A stretch of DNA of 64,000 bases from Lathyrus oleraceus (Eukaryota > Streptophyta > Magnoliopsida > Fabales > Fabaceae), in NCBI RefSeq assembly GCF_024323335.1, contig NC_066581.1, forward strand, positions 351,048,409 through 351,112,408. Direction: 5' to 3'. The notes under the pieces were generated by a model, which did not search any database, had not been told where the DNA came from, and saw only the letters and a program-made list of their open reading frames with translations. Position numbers and translations under genes: made by a program. Of the stretch, positions 1 through 11,160 are shown piece by piece; within the stretch, counting starts at the first letter, position 1; every line of letters starts with the position of its first letter.

Positions 1-144
1 TCAGTAAATGACGTGGTTCTTTTGTATTATATCCAGTACTGTGCAAATTCTACGGTTCTTGGTATTCAATCCCTGTTTACCCTGAAAGTCTGACAGCCGT
101 TGCTATCATCCGTTCGGGTTCCCAGCTGATTGAATAGGGGCAGC
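1..144 (+). mobile_element. Element D, 3' UTR tail (Ogre-like, rest outside window)
   Basis: This is the last stretch of an LTR element that enters from the left. It has no ORF of note. It contains the same kind of short Ogre 3'-UTR phrases found before the 3' LTRs of elements A and B, and it ends in a purine-rich tract directly before a TGT-starting LTR. The coding part of this element is not in the window, so its family is inferred from the LTR. Confidence 0.7.
131..144 (+). other. Polypurine tract of element D
   Basis: The sequence TGAATAGGGGCAGC lies immediately before the TGTAGC start of the LTR. It matches in place and shape the tracts of element A (28410-28422) and element B (59601-59615), which also end in a G run plus a few bases before TGTAAG. 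It would prime plus-strand DNA synthesis. Confidence 0.7.
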
Positions 145-2837
145 TGTAGCACCTCAAATTTGCACCTATCATTATGCATACATTTTCATATTAGGTCATA
201 GCATATCATGATCCATTGCATAGCATTTGCATTGTCCCTCAGTTGCCTCAAGAGCAAGCGATCAAGAATTAGGTCAAACTAATCTCCTGATCAGTCAACC
301 AAGCAAGCAAAGGAATTTCTCATTGAATCAAGGCCTTGGGGATTGTCCAACAAGTTCACATGGCTTGGAGGTCTATTTGAAGTATTTTGGTCAAGGGTTG
401 AGGACTTGGAGATCATCAGAAGATACACAGACAGTCAAAAGTCAAAGAAAGTCAACTGTCAGTCAAAGCAGTGGATGGTGGTCATTCTTGTGGAATTTGG
501 GCACCATGATCAATAATCAAGAGTTCATATAACTTGGGACATCATTTGAAGTCAAGCTCTCAAGGAATTAGGGTTTGGAATTCATCAGAAGAGGTTCAGT
601 CAGTCAGAAACCCTAAAAGTCAACTGTTGGTCAAATGTCCATTTAATCAGTGGTTGGATGATTGGAATTGGTTTGTGAGAGTTCATTCATGTCCAAATAG
701 TCATCATACATCATGCCAAACACCATCATGGAAGAATTTGAAGCCAGATCAGAAATTTCCCAAAATGGAAACTGGGCCTGTAACTGAAACCTGCCATAAA
801 TGGAAAGTCTTGATCCTCAAACTTACATTTTGATACAAGCCTCAAATGAATTTTTGCCCAACATGAAAGTTGAAGATCTTGTTCTCCCATTTCCAAAAAG
901 TCCTAGAACTCTCAATTCCCATGTGTGGTTGGCAAGTTATGATCGAATCGGTTTCAGAAAATCTTGAACTTCAAAGGGCCATATCTCTCAAACCGTTTGG
1001 CCAATTTTGGTGGGGTTTTTTCCTACAAGTCACATTTGATCCCCTCTTTCCAAAAATATAAATTTCATGAGCCAAAACTTCACCAATCAAAATGGCATAT
1101 TTTGACCTTTTTCATTTAAATGCAAGTTTGACCAAGAGTTGACTTTTTGATATAAACATTTTTTCAACATTTGGCCAATTGGGAAAGCTCAGAAATGTCA
1201 TTTAGAATGTGTTTGCAAAGTCAAAATATGCAGTACATGAGGCCATGGCTTGGTTGCTTGAATTGTAAGAAAAGTACAAGTTTCACTATACCACTCCATG
1301 CTTGCATTTGAACCATGCCTTGGTACTTTCAAACAGAACTTTTAGAGGCCATTCTCTGTCAATTGAACACATCTTAGCAGCCTAAAACCTCAGAAAAAAG
1401 GGCCATGCTTGCTTACTTGAATTTTGGGACAAAAGGACAAAACCAACCATACCTCCATGCCTTAATTTGTACTGTCCAATAGCAGTTTGGACAGCACTAC
1501 TTTTCTGTCAAGAGAAAGGGCATGGCAGCCACAAAAAAGAGGGGGTAATGCAGCAGAAATTCATGAATGAACTTGGCCCACACTTTGCTTGGTACTAGAA
1601 CAGCAATTATGCAGCATTCTGCTACCAGCTTGAAATGAAGTTGAAGCCATAACACAAAAACAGACCAAACACTCTTCATTCATTCTCAAACCTCACCCTT
1701 GCTATGCACTTCATTTTGCTGTCAAAAACAACCCTGTCATGAAAAACCAGTAACACCCTCCTAATTCACACCTTGATATTTGGCCTTTGTTTTGGTCTGT
1801 CCAAAAGACAATGACATAACTTAACCAACAAGCATCACAAGACCATTTTGGCCAAGGCAAATGGATAGGGAAAAGCTCATTCACAAAAACTCACTGACTT
1901 TGGCATGTTAAAATGGATTCTGCTCAGATCCAAGAAAAAGGGAACCCTACCATTTTGCATTTTCAAAACCTCTAGTCCAAAACAAAAGCCAACCCAACCT
2001 TGCCTTGCCTTGCTTGGTAACAGGACTGCTTCACTATTTGCTGTCAAGAAGAGTTTCTAACCACATTCCACAACCACATAACAGCATTCATTGAGAGGGA
2101 CTGATTTTGGCATGTTGCAATCTCTGTCAAAAAAAGAATACCAAATAACCAAAACTCTGCTTGGCCAACCAACAGTAACCTTGTTCACCAATTGTTCATC
2201 ATGGAGTAGCTAGCCAACAAACCAACATTTCCTGCTACAGCAGACACACAAACCAACAAACCACAAATCATTGAACCTCATCCATTCACCAAAAAAAAAA
2301 AACCTGCTGACTGCCCTTGCCTTTGCCATTTGCATTTTTCTGTCCAAGACACAATAGCACCAAAACCTGGCATAAACCAAACCTGAAGCTTTGCACCCTG
2401 CTAACCAACAAAACATGACCAACATCATACACTCTCTAAAACCATTTTGCTGCTTTTGGCTATTCCTCCCATCTGTCTAAGCTTCCAACCAAAACTGAGC
2501 CCTGCATTATTTCTCAAAAAAACCTGCCACAAGCAGCATACCACAAGGACCTTCACTCATTTTTCAACCTTTGCCTTGCTAACATGGCATGCAATCTGCC
2601 ATAGACCAACCTAACAAAAAGACATAACCAACCAGTAACACCCTCCCAAATCACACCTTACTATTTGATTCCCTATTTTTCTGTCCAAACATAACAAACC
2701 AATCTTGCCTTGCCAACCATAGCATTTTGTTCATCCCAATTTCTCATCATTGCCAAACAGCAGCCAAAGGCCATTGGTCACACCCTCTAAAACCTGATCC
2801 TGGCTTTGCACTTCTGGTTTTCTGTCAAAAAGCATCA

Positions 2838-3011
2838 AAGTTACAACAGACACAGTTACAACAATCCCCATTGCAGGTGTTGCAACAAAGCCAGCAACAG
2901 AGGGTGACACCAAATCATCCAGTGGCTCAAATGTCTCAACAAAACACCTCGGAGCAACAATTGCAGCTACAGTTTTTGCACAAATTGCAGCAGCAGCAAC
3001 ATCCAACAACA
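2838..3011 (+). pseudogene. Gln-rich coding fragment, possibly from an auxin response factor gene
   Basis: About 57 codons rich in CAA/CAG read without stops and then end at TAG (3012-3014). The peptide is dominated by Gln, Leu and Ser, with phrases such as LQQSPLQVLQQS, QMSQQNTSEQQLQLQ and HKLQQQQ. From memory these resemble the Gln-rich middle region of ARF7/ARF19-type auxin response factors, which contain SEQQLQLQLLQKLQQQQ-like strings. No B3 or PB1 domain is nearby, and the flanks are ordinary LTR sequence with CTGTCAAAA phrases on both sides. The likely reading is a small piece of a host gene carried in the LTR, not a working gene. The alternative is a simple CAA/CAG repeat that drifted, or a piece of another Gln-rich regulator. 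Confidence 0.45.
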
Positions 3012-5711
3012 TAGCCAAACCTCAATATCATTTTCTGTCAAGAGAGAAACCAGTAGCAGTCAATACTTGCAGCCAGAACAAACCAATTTCATTGATTCAT
3101 ACTCATCCTAAAACACAGTCTAAGCATCATTTTGAACTGATTACAATTGCCTTCTCATACCTGCAAGCAGCTTTGGAGCAATTGGTTTTTTCCTCAAAGC
3201 AATTTCCATAACAGCACTCGTATCCCTCCATTTCAAGCATCAATAAGCAAAGCACTTCAAACACTCATCACTTGAAGACCTAAAGAGCATCTGTTCCAGG
3301 CTAGAAGGACCAAACAACCACTGTTTCTCATTCTGCTTCAAAATTGGTAAATTTTCAACCTCCCTATTTTGACAAATTGATGCATGCTTAATGTAGATCT
3401 TTTGATGCTGATTTCATGGATGGTTGTAGTTTTAAGAATGGTCAAGTAATGGTTGAGATATTTTGAAATGAACATTGATGATCCAAACTTGTCTTACCTA
3501 TTTCTCTTTGCCTAGCTTGATTTAATGAAAACCAATGTTGGACTCATGTTGTATGTTGTTTGATGATCACAATGGTATAGCCAATTGCAATTTTAGGCAA
3601 GTTTGAAAATCACGATTTGGGATGCCACTGTTCATGAACCCTAGCTTTGAATTTCCCAGATTTTTCCCCATTTTCGTGCTGCCTGGTTTAAACTCCCTCA
3701 TCCAATCAAAACATTTCGTTCTGTGCCCAAAACGACTGTGTTTGGTTAAGTGAGTCATGATATTACAACTTTGCCATTCTTGCTCCATTTATTTCATTTT
3801 TATTTCACATTTTATAGCCAATCTTCCAAAAATCATAACTTGCTCATTTTTGATCCAAATTCAATGGGATTTTTTGTGTTGTGTTCATCATGATCTCTAC
3901 TTTTTTATCATTATTTTTCCAGAATTTTTGGATGAGTGGTTTTTTAAATGGCCTTAGGGTTTGTGACATGTGACCAAATTTTGTACACTTTGCCAGATCA
4001 ATTGTGAAATGATGAGAATGTATCCAATGGTTTCCAAATTTTTTGTGCTTAAACTAGACACACTCATGGTGATTTTGGTGTAGAGTTTGTGAATTTATCA
4101 TTTGTGGTTTGTGAGATATGATTTTTTGAATTAGGGTGTGACAATTTGTGTCACACCATTGATGACCAACTTCATGATTTTCATTGCCCTGCTGCTTGAC
4201 CTCCAAATGGATTGAAATTTTGCATGAACCTACTCTTGTATGTCTAGTTTACATGTGAATTTTCCTGGATTTAATTGAACTATTTTCTATTTGTTTGAGA
4301 TTTTTCTTCCCTGCCTAGTCAATTGTTGACTCTGTGTGACACATGCTCCCATTTCATTTGTGAAATTCTCATACTTTATTAGATGGACATGAAATTTTGC
4401 ATGAGATAACTAGACATCCTCATCTTTGCCATGGCTTTAGTCCCATTCATTTATCATACACCATTTCTGATTTATGATTTTTCTAAGTTGATGCATGTTT
4501 GGTTGACTTCTTTGAGCATGTTCAAAATTGCTTTGACTTTCTGATTTTCATTGACTGCCTTCCACTTCTCCAAATGGGATGAAATTTGACATGCTTACCA
4601 TGCTATGTGTTAGGTTTGATCATGATTTATTTGGTGATTTTTGGAAAAGGTTTAGATTGCTTTTGATGCAAGTCTTGCTGTTGACTTCTATGAGCTTCTA
4701 AATGCCATGCTTTGACCTAATTTGCTCATGAAATGATGATAGTGATTGATATGGATGTGAACCCAATTGGTTGTGTTTCTTGAATGTTTATACTTGACTT
4801 TGATTGGATATCCTTTGCTGTTTTGATTTTCTCATTCACTTTTGACCCTAGGCTTGTCCTAGTGGTCCTGTTACTCACCTTTGAGCTTGTGTTTTCAGGT
4901 TGACCATCAAATGGCCATTAAGACCAATTCTTTTGATTGAGCTTACTCAAGTATCATTGCCTAACCTCTTTGTTTTGTAGGTGGCTTGGCTCACATGCCC
5001 TAAGCCTTGTGCCTTGCACATCCTTGTGCCCCCTAATTGACTGTTGGTGCTTGTTTCTGTTTGTTTTGTTTGAAGTTGTATACTAACATCTGCTTGACTG
5101 TTTCAGGTGCTTTAGTTGCTTTTAGTTCCTTGTGAACTTTTGCTTTGCTTTGCTTGTATAAGCAATTTGCATTGAGGTATGTCTCTTTTACTTCATGTAG
5201 TCTGGAAGACCTGGCCTGTTACTTGGCCAGGCAACTGTCTGAAGTCCTCCTTAAGAGGCAATGTTTGTGACTGTTTACTTTTGTCCTTGCATAGAGTCAA
5301 AGACCTCCTAAGTGAAGAGGCAATTGGTGGAAGGTAGGGATATGCAATCTATCCCCCACTATTCAGTGTGTCATCTGCTTTGCTCACACCACTGTGTTGA
5401 TGCATTGCAGATACAAACCCAAGATCTTGTGCAATTGCACAGTTGAGTCAGTTTTAAATGTGTAGAAGGGTTCCCACTTTCTGAACCCACACATTCTTGT
5501 CTTGAGCTCTCCCAGGCCAGGGATAAGAGCTGTGAAGTCTTACCTTCACTCACCTTTCATCTGCTTCACCTTAGCCCCTCAATGGCAAGGTTAAGAGCAA
5601 CACTCACCCAGTTCCAGAGGTTTGTTTGTTGAGGTTGATATGACCCCTCGACTAAAACCTAACCCTTGTTTGAGCCACTTGCTTGTGTATAGTGTGTGCT
5701 ATCTGTGCTTG

Positions 5712-5900
5712 TAGGATTGTTTGACTTGCTTCCTGTGCAAGTTAGGATTGTTTGACTTGCTTCCTGTGCAAGTTAGGATTGTTTGACTTGCTTCCTGTGC
5801 AAGTTAGGTTTAGTTTAGACTTGCTTCCTGTGCAAGTTAGGTTTTGCTTGGCTTGCTTCCTGTGCAAGTTAAGTGTGTGTGGCTTGCTTCCTGTGTGAGC
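5712..5900 (+). repeat. Tandem repeat, about 31 bp x 6, in LTR D
   Basis: Three near-perfect 31-bp units start at 5712, 5743 and 5774. Three diverged units of 31-33 bp follow at about 5805, 5838 and 5870. All share the core ACTTGCTTCCTGTGCAAGT or a variant. The core contains the inverted pair ACTTGC/GCAAGT, so each unit can fold. Confidence 0.9.
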
Positions 5901-6255
5901 CATGCTTAGGATAGGTTGGCCCTCGTGCCATTTAGCTAGAAACCTTAACTTAGGGATGATTTGCATGATAACATCTAGGCTCGAGTCGTAGTCTCCCTAG
6001 TTGTGTCTCCCTCTGTTATCTGGTTAGGCTAGGTCCTTTATCCCTGCGTAGGGGAACTACATCGCCCTGATCTTCATACCAGATGAAGTATGTAGGCAGG
6101 AGATTGAGCTGATCTCTCCGGGCGCCCTTTTTCTTTTTTGAGTGTGTTGTCTGACCTTTGCTAGGCTCGAGTCTGTGACTCCTTAGCAATTTGTTGTCTG
6201 TTTGTCTGAGTGCGTGCTTGACAGTTATAGGCTGAGTCCCTGACTCCCTATCTAC

Positions 6256-6466
6256 CTGTTGTGTGTGTTTAGGTTCGGATGCCAATGTAAGTCCAGTGAT
6301 TGGCATTTGGGCTCCATGTTTGCCTCTTTGTGTGTGTTTAGGTTCGGATGCCAATGTAAGTCCAGTGATTGGCATTTGGGCTCCATGTTTGCCTCTTTGT
6401 GTGTGTTTAGGTTCGGATGCTGACATAAGTCCAGTGATTGGCAGTCGGGCTCCACGTTTGCCTGTG
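6256..6466 (+). repeat. Tandem repeat, 69 bp x 3, in LTR D
   Basis: The phrase AGGTTCGGATGC recurs at 6271, 6340 and 6409, an exact 69-bp period. The first two units are almost identical and the third is diverged. Because 69 is a multiple of three, both strands stay open and give repetitive ORFs that are artefacts. A decayed relative may lie just upstream (about 6180-6250). Confidence 0.9.
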
Positions 6467-6749
6467 TCTTGTTTGTTTGAGTGCGTGTCAGCCGAGCTAC
6501 GAATGCTCTGATTCTTCTCTCGTCCGAGAAGATACGTATGCATAGGATGCGATATCCTAGCGAGCATGTGTCGTTTCCCCAGTCCGAACTACTTCGACTC
6601 TGATGTCTATGCCTGATAGACTAAGTAGGCCCAGGATGCGACATCCTGCCGAGTCAGTTTCAGTCAGTTTCTTTTGTCTCTTTCAGCCAGTATGTGTGAG
6701 TTTGAGCAGTGTTTAGCAACCAATTTATCCTTCCTTTTGTGCGTGGATC

Positions 6750-6765
6750 CCGTAGAGTACTACGG
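6750..6765 (+). other. Conserved hairpin near the end of LTR D
   Basis: CCGTAG-AGTA-CTACGG forms a perfect 6-bp stem with an AGTA loop, 187 bp before the LTR end. It is followed by GGTGCTAATACC, which can form a second small stem with one G-U pair. The equivalent places in the LTRs of A, E and both solo LTRs carry different stems with the same loop; see the finding on covariation. Confidence 0.7.
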
Positions 6766-6952
6766 ATGCGTAGGGGTGCTAATACCTTCCCTTCGCATAA
6801 CCGACTCCCGAACCCATTCTCTTTGGTCGCGAGACCATGTTCTTTCCCAGGTTTACTCTGAGCGTTTCCTTTCCCTCTTTTGGGATAAATAACGCACGGT
6901 GGCGGCTCTGTTGTTTCTTTCTTTTCCCGCCGGTTTTTCGCGCGATGCGACA

Positions 6953-7143
6953 ATAAGGTGAAAACCATAATCCACCAAAATGGATTATTGATCTTGATGA
7001 TGACTTGATACATCCCTTGACCTTTGTTTGTGTTTGCCTTGTGTGTGATTGTTGCACTCATGCATACATGCGCATCATGACATTCATCGCAGAAAATAAA
7101 ATTTCAAGGAAACTAAGGTATTATTTGCAAATATTTTTAGACC
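6953..7143 (+). other. Element B leader, 3' part
   Basis: The sequence from GATAAGGTG-like through CCATAATCCACCAAAATGG to the ORF1 start aligns with the leader of A at about 16345-16540. It is non-coding. The LTR of D is inserted at its left edge. Confidence 0.75.
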
Positions 7144-8538
7144 ATGGATTATGGATGAATGAACACTAAGAAGTACAGTTTCAAATGTCCTGATCTGAAA
7201 GAGCTAAGGAAGTTGCGATCCTTTATATTAGATCCCTTGGACTTCAAGCAACGTCATGGGAAGCTTTTGTCTGTGATATTTATTGATGTGGTTGAAGGAC
7301 TTATGAGTATTTTAGTGTAGTTCTATGACCCTCTTTATAACTGCTTCACTTTTCCCGACTATCAGCTTGTTCCCACGTTGGAAGAGTATGCCCATCTCTT
7401 GGTTATACCCGTATCTGAAGAAATCTGAGATTGATGCTCAATTGGTGAAGAAAGGAGGAATTCTTGGGTTGACTTATGAGTTCCTCATTCGTAGAGCTAC
7501 TATTTTTTCTCAAGCCGATAGTATGGATGCTTTTGAAGCTATCTTTGTATTGCTCATTTATGGTCTAACTTTATTCCCTAACATGACAGTTTCATTGATG
7601 TTAACGCCATTAGAATCTTCTTGATTGAGAATCCCATTCCGACTCTGTTGGGTGACATGTATTTCTATTTGCATTTGAGGAATTCCAAAGGTGATGGAAC
7701 TATTGTATGCTGCATTGCCTGCTTTCATAGAGAACCGACAATGTCTATGGTGGTCTCAGAGACTTATGTCTTTCACTAATGATGATATTGTTTGGTATGA
7801 TTCTGCATTGGGTAGCTTAGACATTATTGATAGTTGTGGTGAGTTTTCTAACGTGCCTCTCATTGGTACGCAAGGAGGAATCAACTATAACCCTGCATTG
7901 TCCCGTCGTCAAATTGGGTTCCCCTTAAGAGATAAGCCCAATAACATTCAGTTAGAAGGTCTATTCTATCAGGAGGGTAAAGATCCCCAACATCTGAAGA
8001 GTATAATGGTACATGCTTGGCACAATGTGCATAGGAAAGGAAGATCTGAGTTTGGTCCACGCAGCTGTGTAGCTTTGGAAGCTTACACTATTTGGGTGAA
8101 GAAGAGAGCTTTGGAGCTGAAGATGTCATACGCTTGTGAAAGACATATGTATTTGGTTGTGACTGAGCCATCAAATCTCCCTAACCAAGATGTAGAGGAG
8201 TTGGAAGATGCACTTGCCAAGATGAAGTAAAAGAGAGACATGTGGGAAGAGCGGTTTCATGCTTTGAACAGAAAGCATGAGGAGTTGCAGCTTGAGTCAA
8301 AAGAAAAAGATGTGCTTATATGATTCTTGAGGATCGTGCAGTGAAGATACAGAGAGAGCCATAGGATTTATTATCCTCTAGCATGTCTCCATCTTCCGGT
8401 GCTTGGAAGAAGATTTTTGATCTGCTTGTCCTCGAGAAGGCTCAGATGAAGACATCCTTTGAGTCAGAGATTCGATGCATCCGAAGGAAGTACACTCCCA
8501 TAGCCAGATCATCTGATGCAGTTGCTAAGGATCCTTAG
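7144..8538 (+). pseudogene. Element B ORF1, degraded
   Basis: This is the counterpart of ORF1 of element A. Readable segments in shifting frames match A, for example KKYSFK, LLIYGLTLFPN, EFSNVPLIGTQGGINYNP and YQEGKDPQHLK. Breaks include TGA four codons after the first ATG, TAG before FYDPLYN (about 7318), a segment of some 50 bp lost near 7415 relative to A, and further frameshifts near 7585 and 7690. The longest clean piece is 7691-8230. At the place where A has a TAG (16760) B reads CAG, which shows the ancestral codon. The protein's role is unknown in the Ogre family. Confidence 0.8.
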
Positions 8539-8845
8539 GATGACATTTACCTTTTCTCTTGTATTTATATTTTTGGTTTCTGAATTTGTACTCAGTGTAA
8601 TCCTTACAAATTTTATGAATAAAAAGAGATTTTATGGTCAATTGAATTATTATTATTATTGATTACTATTATATTTGCAAATAAGACTTCATATTTTCCT
8701 TAAAACTAAAACCTATAAAAAACATTGCATTTCATGCATCATTTGCATAACAGGTTTCTTCCGCCAGGTGTCTTATCAGTTCTTCTTCTGTGTATCAGCC
8801 AAGTTGACTCATCACTATAACACCCGAGCTAATCGATTGAAAATA
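8539..8845 (+). other. Spacer between ORF1 and gag in element B
   Basis: This is non-coding and AT-rich, and aligns in order with A 17993-18323, including the CATTGCATTTCATGCATCATTTGCATAA-like stretch before gag. I see no gene. A cryptic splice acceptor for gag expression is possible but cannot be shown. Confidence 0.6.
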
Positions 8846-11160
8846 ATGGAGAACCTCGAGCAAGAGAACAGAGAGATAAAGGATGAGATTTCCAAACTTA
8901 CATCCCTAATGGAATCTGTGATAGCTGCTCAGAACCAACAATCTCCACCTCCCGCAACTCCTCCCCCTTAGAGGACTGTCATCTAAGAGATTACTTCATC
9001 AACTGTTCTTGTGACGGCTAGCCAGTCTATTCCTGCCATGCCAGCTGGATTCCCGTGGGGAATGCCACCTAATTTTATGCGTGAAGAGTGTGAGCCTACT
9101 TTTGCTTCTGTGCCGGCATCTAACCCGGTCCTAACAGTGCCTCATCCTATTGTTCACACTCTGCCTCGTGTCGAGGACACACTCTGAGCCGTCTGAAGGT
9201 CCAAATGTTTATGAGAAGATAGACGAAATGAAGGATCAGTTTCTTGAGCTTTGCAAGGAATTGAAGACTCTAAGAGGAAAGGATTTGTTTGGGAAGAGTG
9301 TTGTTGAGTTGTGTTTAGTGTCCAATGTCAAAATTCTAGTGAAATTCAAGGTCCCAGACTTTGAAAATACAAAGGGAATACTTGTCCGTTGAGTCATCTC
9401 GTCATGTATGCCTGGAAGATGTCTACTCAAGCTGATAATGATCAGCTGCTTATTCATTACTTTCAAGATAGTTTGACGGGAGCTGCCCTCAGATGGTACA
9501 TGGGTCTGGACAGTGCTAGCATTCGTACTTTCAATGACTTGGGTGAGGCCTTTGTCAAGCAGTACAAGTAAAACATTGATATGGCTCCAGATAGAGATCA
9601 GTTAAGGTTTATGTCTCAGAAGGACAAGGATACATTTAAAGAATATGCCCAGAGATGGAGGGAGTTAGCTGCTCGGATCAGTCCGCCTTTGGAAGAAAAG
9701 GAGATGTCCAAGATTTTCTTGAAGACGCTGAGTTCATTTTATTATGAACGTATGATCGTAAGTTGCCCCAATGATTTTACTGAAATGGTAAACATGGGGA
9801 TGAGATTAGATGAAGGAGTCTGGGAAGGGCGTCTGTCCAAAAATGAAGTGACAACAAGCAAGAAGTATGGTGGTAACTTCTCCAAGAAGAAAGAAGGAGA
9901 AACTAATGCAGTATCAGTTGGGAGGCAGAGGAGGCCTCATGTCAGGAAAAGTTCTCAATATTGTCAACATCAACACCAAGTATCATTAATTATTCCAGTT
10001 TTTCCAACAATTCAACCAATCAATCAGTTCCAATTCAACAACAACTTCAACAACATCAACAACAACCGCAACAGCGAACCAACAACAACAACAACAATCA
10101 TCAGCAAAACTTTGAGAGGAAGAAGGTCTCTTTTGACCCTATTCCTATGACATACGCAGAGCTATATCCGTCCTTGGTAATCAAGAATCTTATCCAACCG
10201 AGAAACCCTTCACAAATTCTTGAGCCACTGCCATGGTGGTTCAAACCGGACTTACATTGTGCTTTTCACCAGGGAGCCCCTGGACATGATATTGAGAACT
10301 GTTATCCACTGGAATATGAAGTTCAGTAGCTTGTCAAGAGTGGTATAATGTCCTTTGAGGACAGAGCGCCGAATGTGAAAGCCAACCTGTTACGTCCTCA
10401 TGGTAACGCCTCATTGAACATGGTGGACGTCTGTCCAGGGAATTTCAGAGTATTTGATGTACGCCGTATCCGTAGGTCTTTGGTGGAGATCCACAAGGAT
10501 TTGTGCAAGGTGAGCCATTGTGAACATGACCATGATGGTTGTGTCATTTGTAGTGTGAATCCTCGTGGCTGTGTAATTGTCAAAAGAGATATTCAGAGAT
10601 TGATGGATGAGAATGTTATCCAGGTTCAGCAGTCAAGGTATATGGGTAATGATGTGAATGTGATAGTTCCAGTATTCAAGACCCCTGAGCGGGTAGTTAT
10701 TCAATATGACAACAACAACGACAATAATGTCAACATATCGATATCGTTGTTGGTTATACGGTTAGCGGGCCCTATCCCCTACTCATCCGATAAAGTTGTG
10801 CCATACCAGTATAATGCCACCTTGATAGAGAATGGTCAAGAGGTTCCTCTTCCAGTGGTAGACTCAGTGGTGAATATTGTGGATATAACAAAGGTGACCC
10901 GTAGTGGTCGTGTATTCAGCCTGGTGTTTCCGAAAGTTGTGGAAAATGCGTCAGTGGGTAAGAAGGCAGGGATTCCTGCAGTTGATCCAATTAGTGCTCC
11001 AACGTGTCAGTCTGGTGAATCCAGCAAGTTGAATACTAATGATGATGATGAGGTGTTACGCTTGATAAAAAGAAGTGAATTTAATGTTATGGAGCAGCTG
11101 CTCCAAACACCGTCAAAGATTTATGTATTGTCATTGCTGATGAATTTTGAGGCACACGGG
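8846..11160 (+). pseudogene. Element B gag and N-terminal protease region, degraded, cut by element A
   Basis: Gag starts at ATG 8846 with a coiled-coil-like N terminus (ENLEQENREIKDEISKL). It stops at TAG 8969, shifts frame near 9390, has TAA near 9569 (TAT in A), and shifts again near 10000. Between these lie the retrotransposon gag domain (HYFQDSLTGAALRWYMGL), the CHHC knuckle (CAFHQGAPGHDIENC, about 10259-10303) and a Cys/His cluster SHCEHDHDGCVIC (about 10513-10551). The VTRSGRVFS phrase before the protease is also present. The frame runs into the insertion point of A at 11160 and continues in the same frame at 33202 once the duplicated ACGGG is counted once. Confidence 0.85.
11156..11160 (+). 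repeat. Target-site duplication of element A, left copy
   Basis: ACGGG directly precedes the TGTAAG start of A and is repeated at 33197-33201 directly after the TACA end. The five-base length is normal for Ty3/gypsy integration. Confidence 0.92.

Larger units (their letters stand above)
145..6952 (+). mobile_element. 3' LTR of element D (Ogre-like, 6.8 kb)
   Basis: The LTR starts TGTAGC and ends GCGACA. The left edge is fixed by the polypurine tract. The right edge is fixed because element B leader sequence, matching the A leader near 16345, starts at 6953. The last 1 kb shares blocks with the LTR of A: a GAACTAC...GTAGGCA block (about 6052-6097 here), a hairpin at 6750-6765, and a GGTGGCGGCTC block at 6898 like the primer site. 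These make it a distant relative of the other Ogre LTRs although most of its length is unalignable by eye. It carries two tandem-repeat tracts and a Gln-rich coding-like segment. Every ORF here lacks family similarity except the one listed. The right target duplication would be ATAAG (6953-6957); its partner is outside the window. Confidence 0.8.

Noticed and set aside
5712..6466. CRISPR-like regular repeats
   Set aside because: Units are directly tandem with no unique spacers, in plant LTR sequence; the dispersed ACCGGT repeats also lack regular spacers.
6016..6567. Minus-strand ORF of 183 codons with a repeating peptide in LTR D
   Set aside because: Its openness follows from a 69-bp tandem repeat, a multiple of three; no family similarity.
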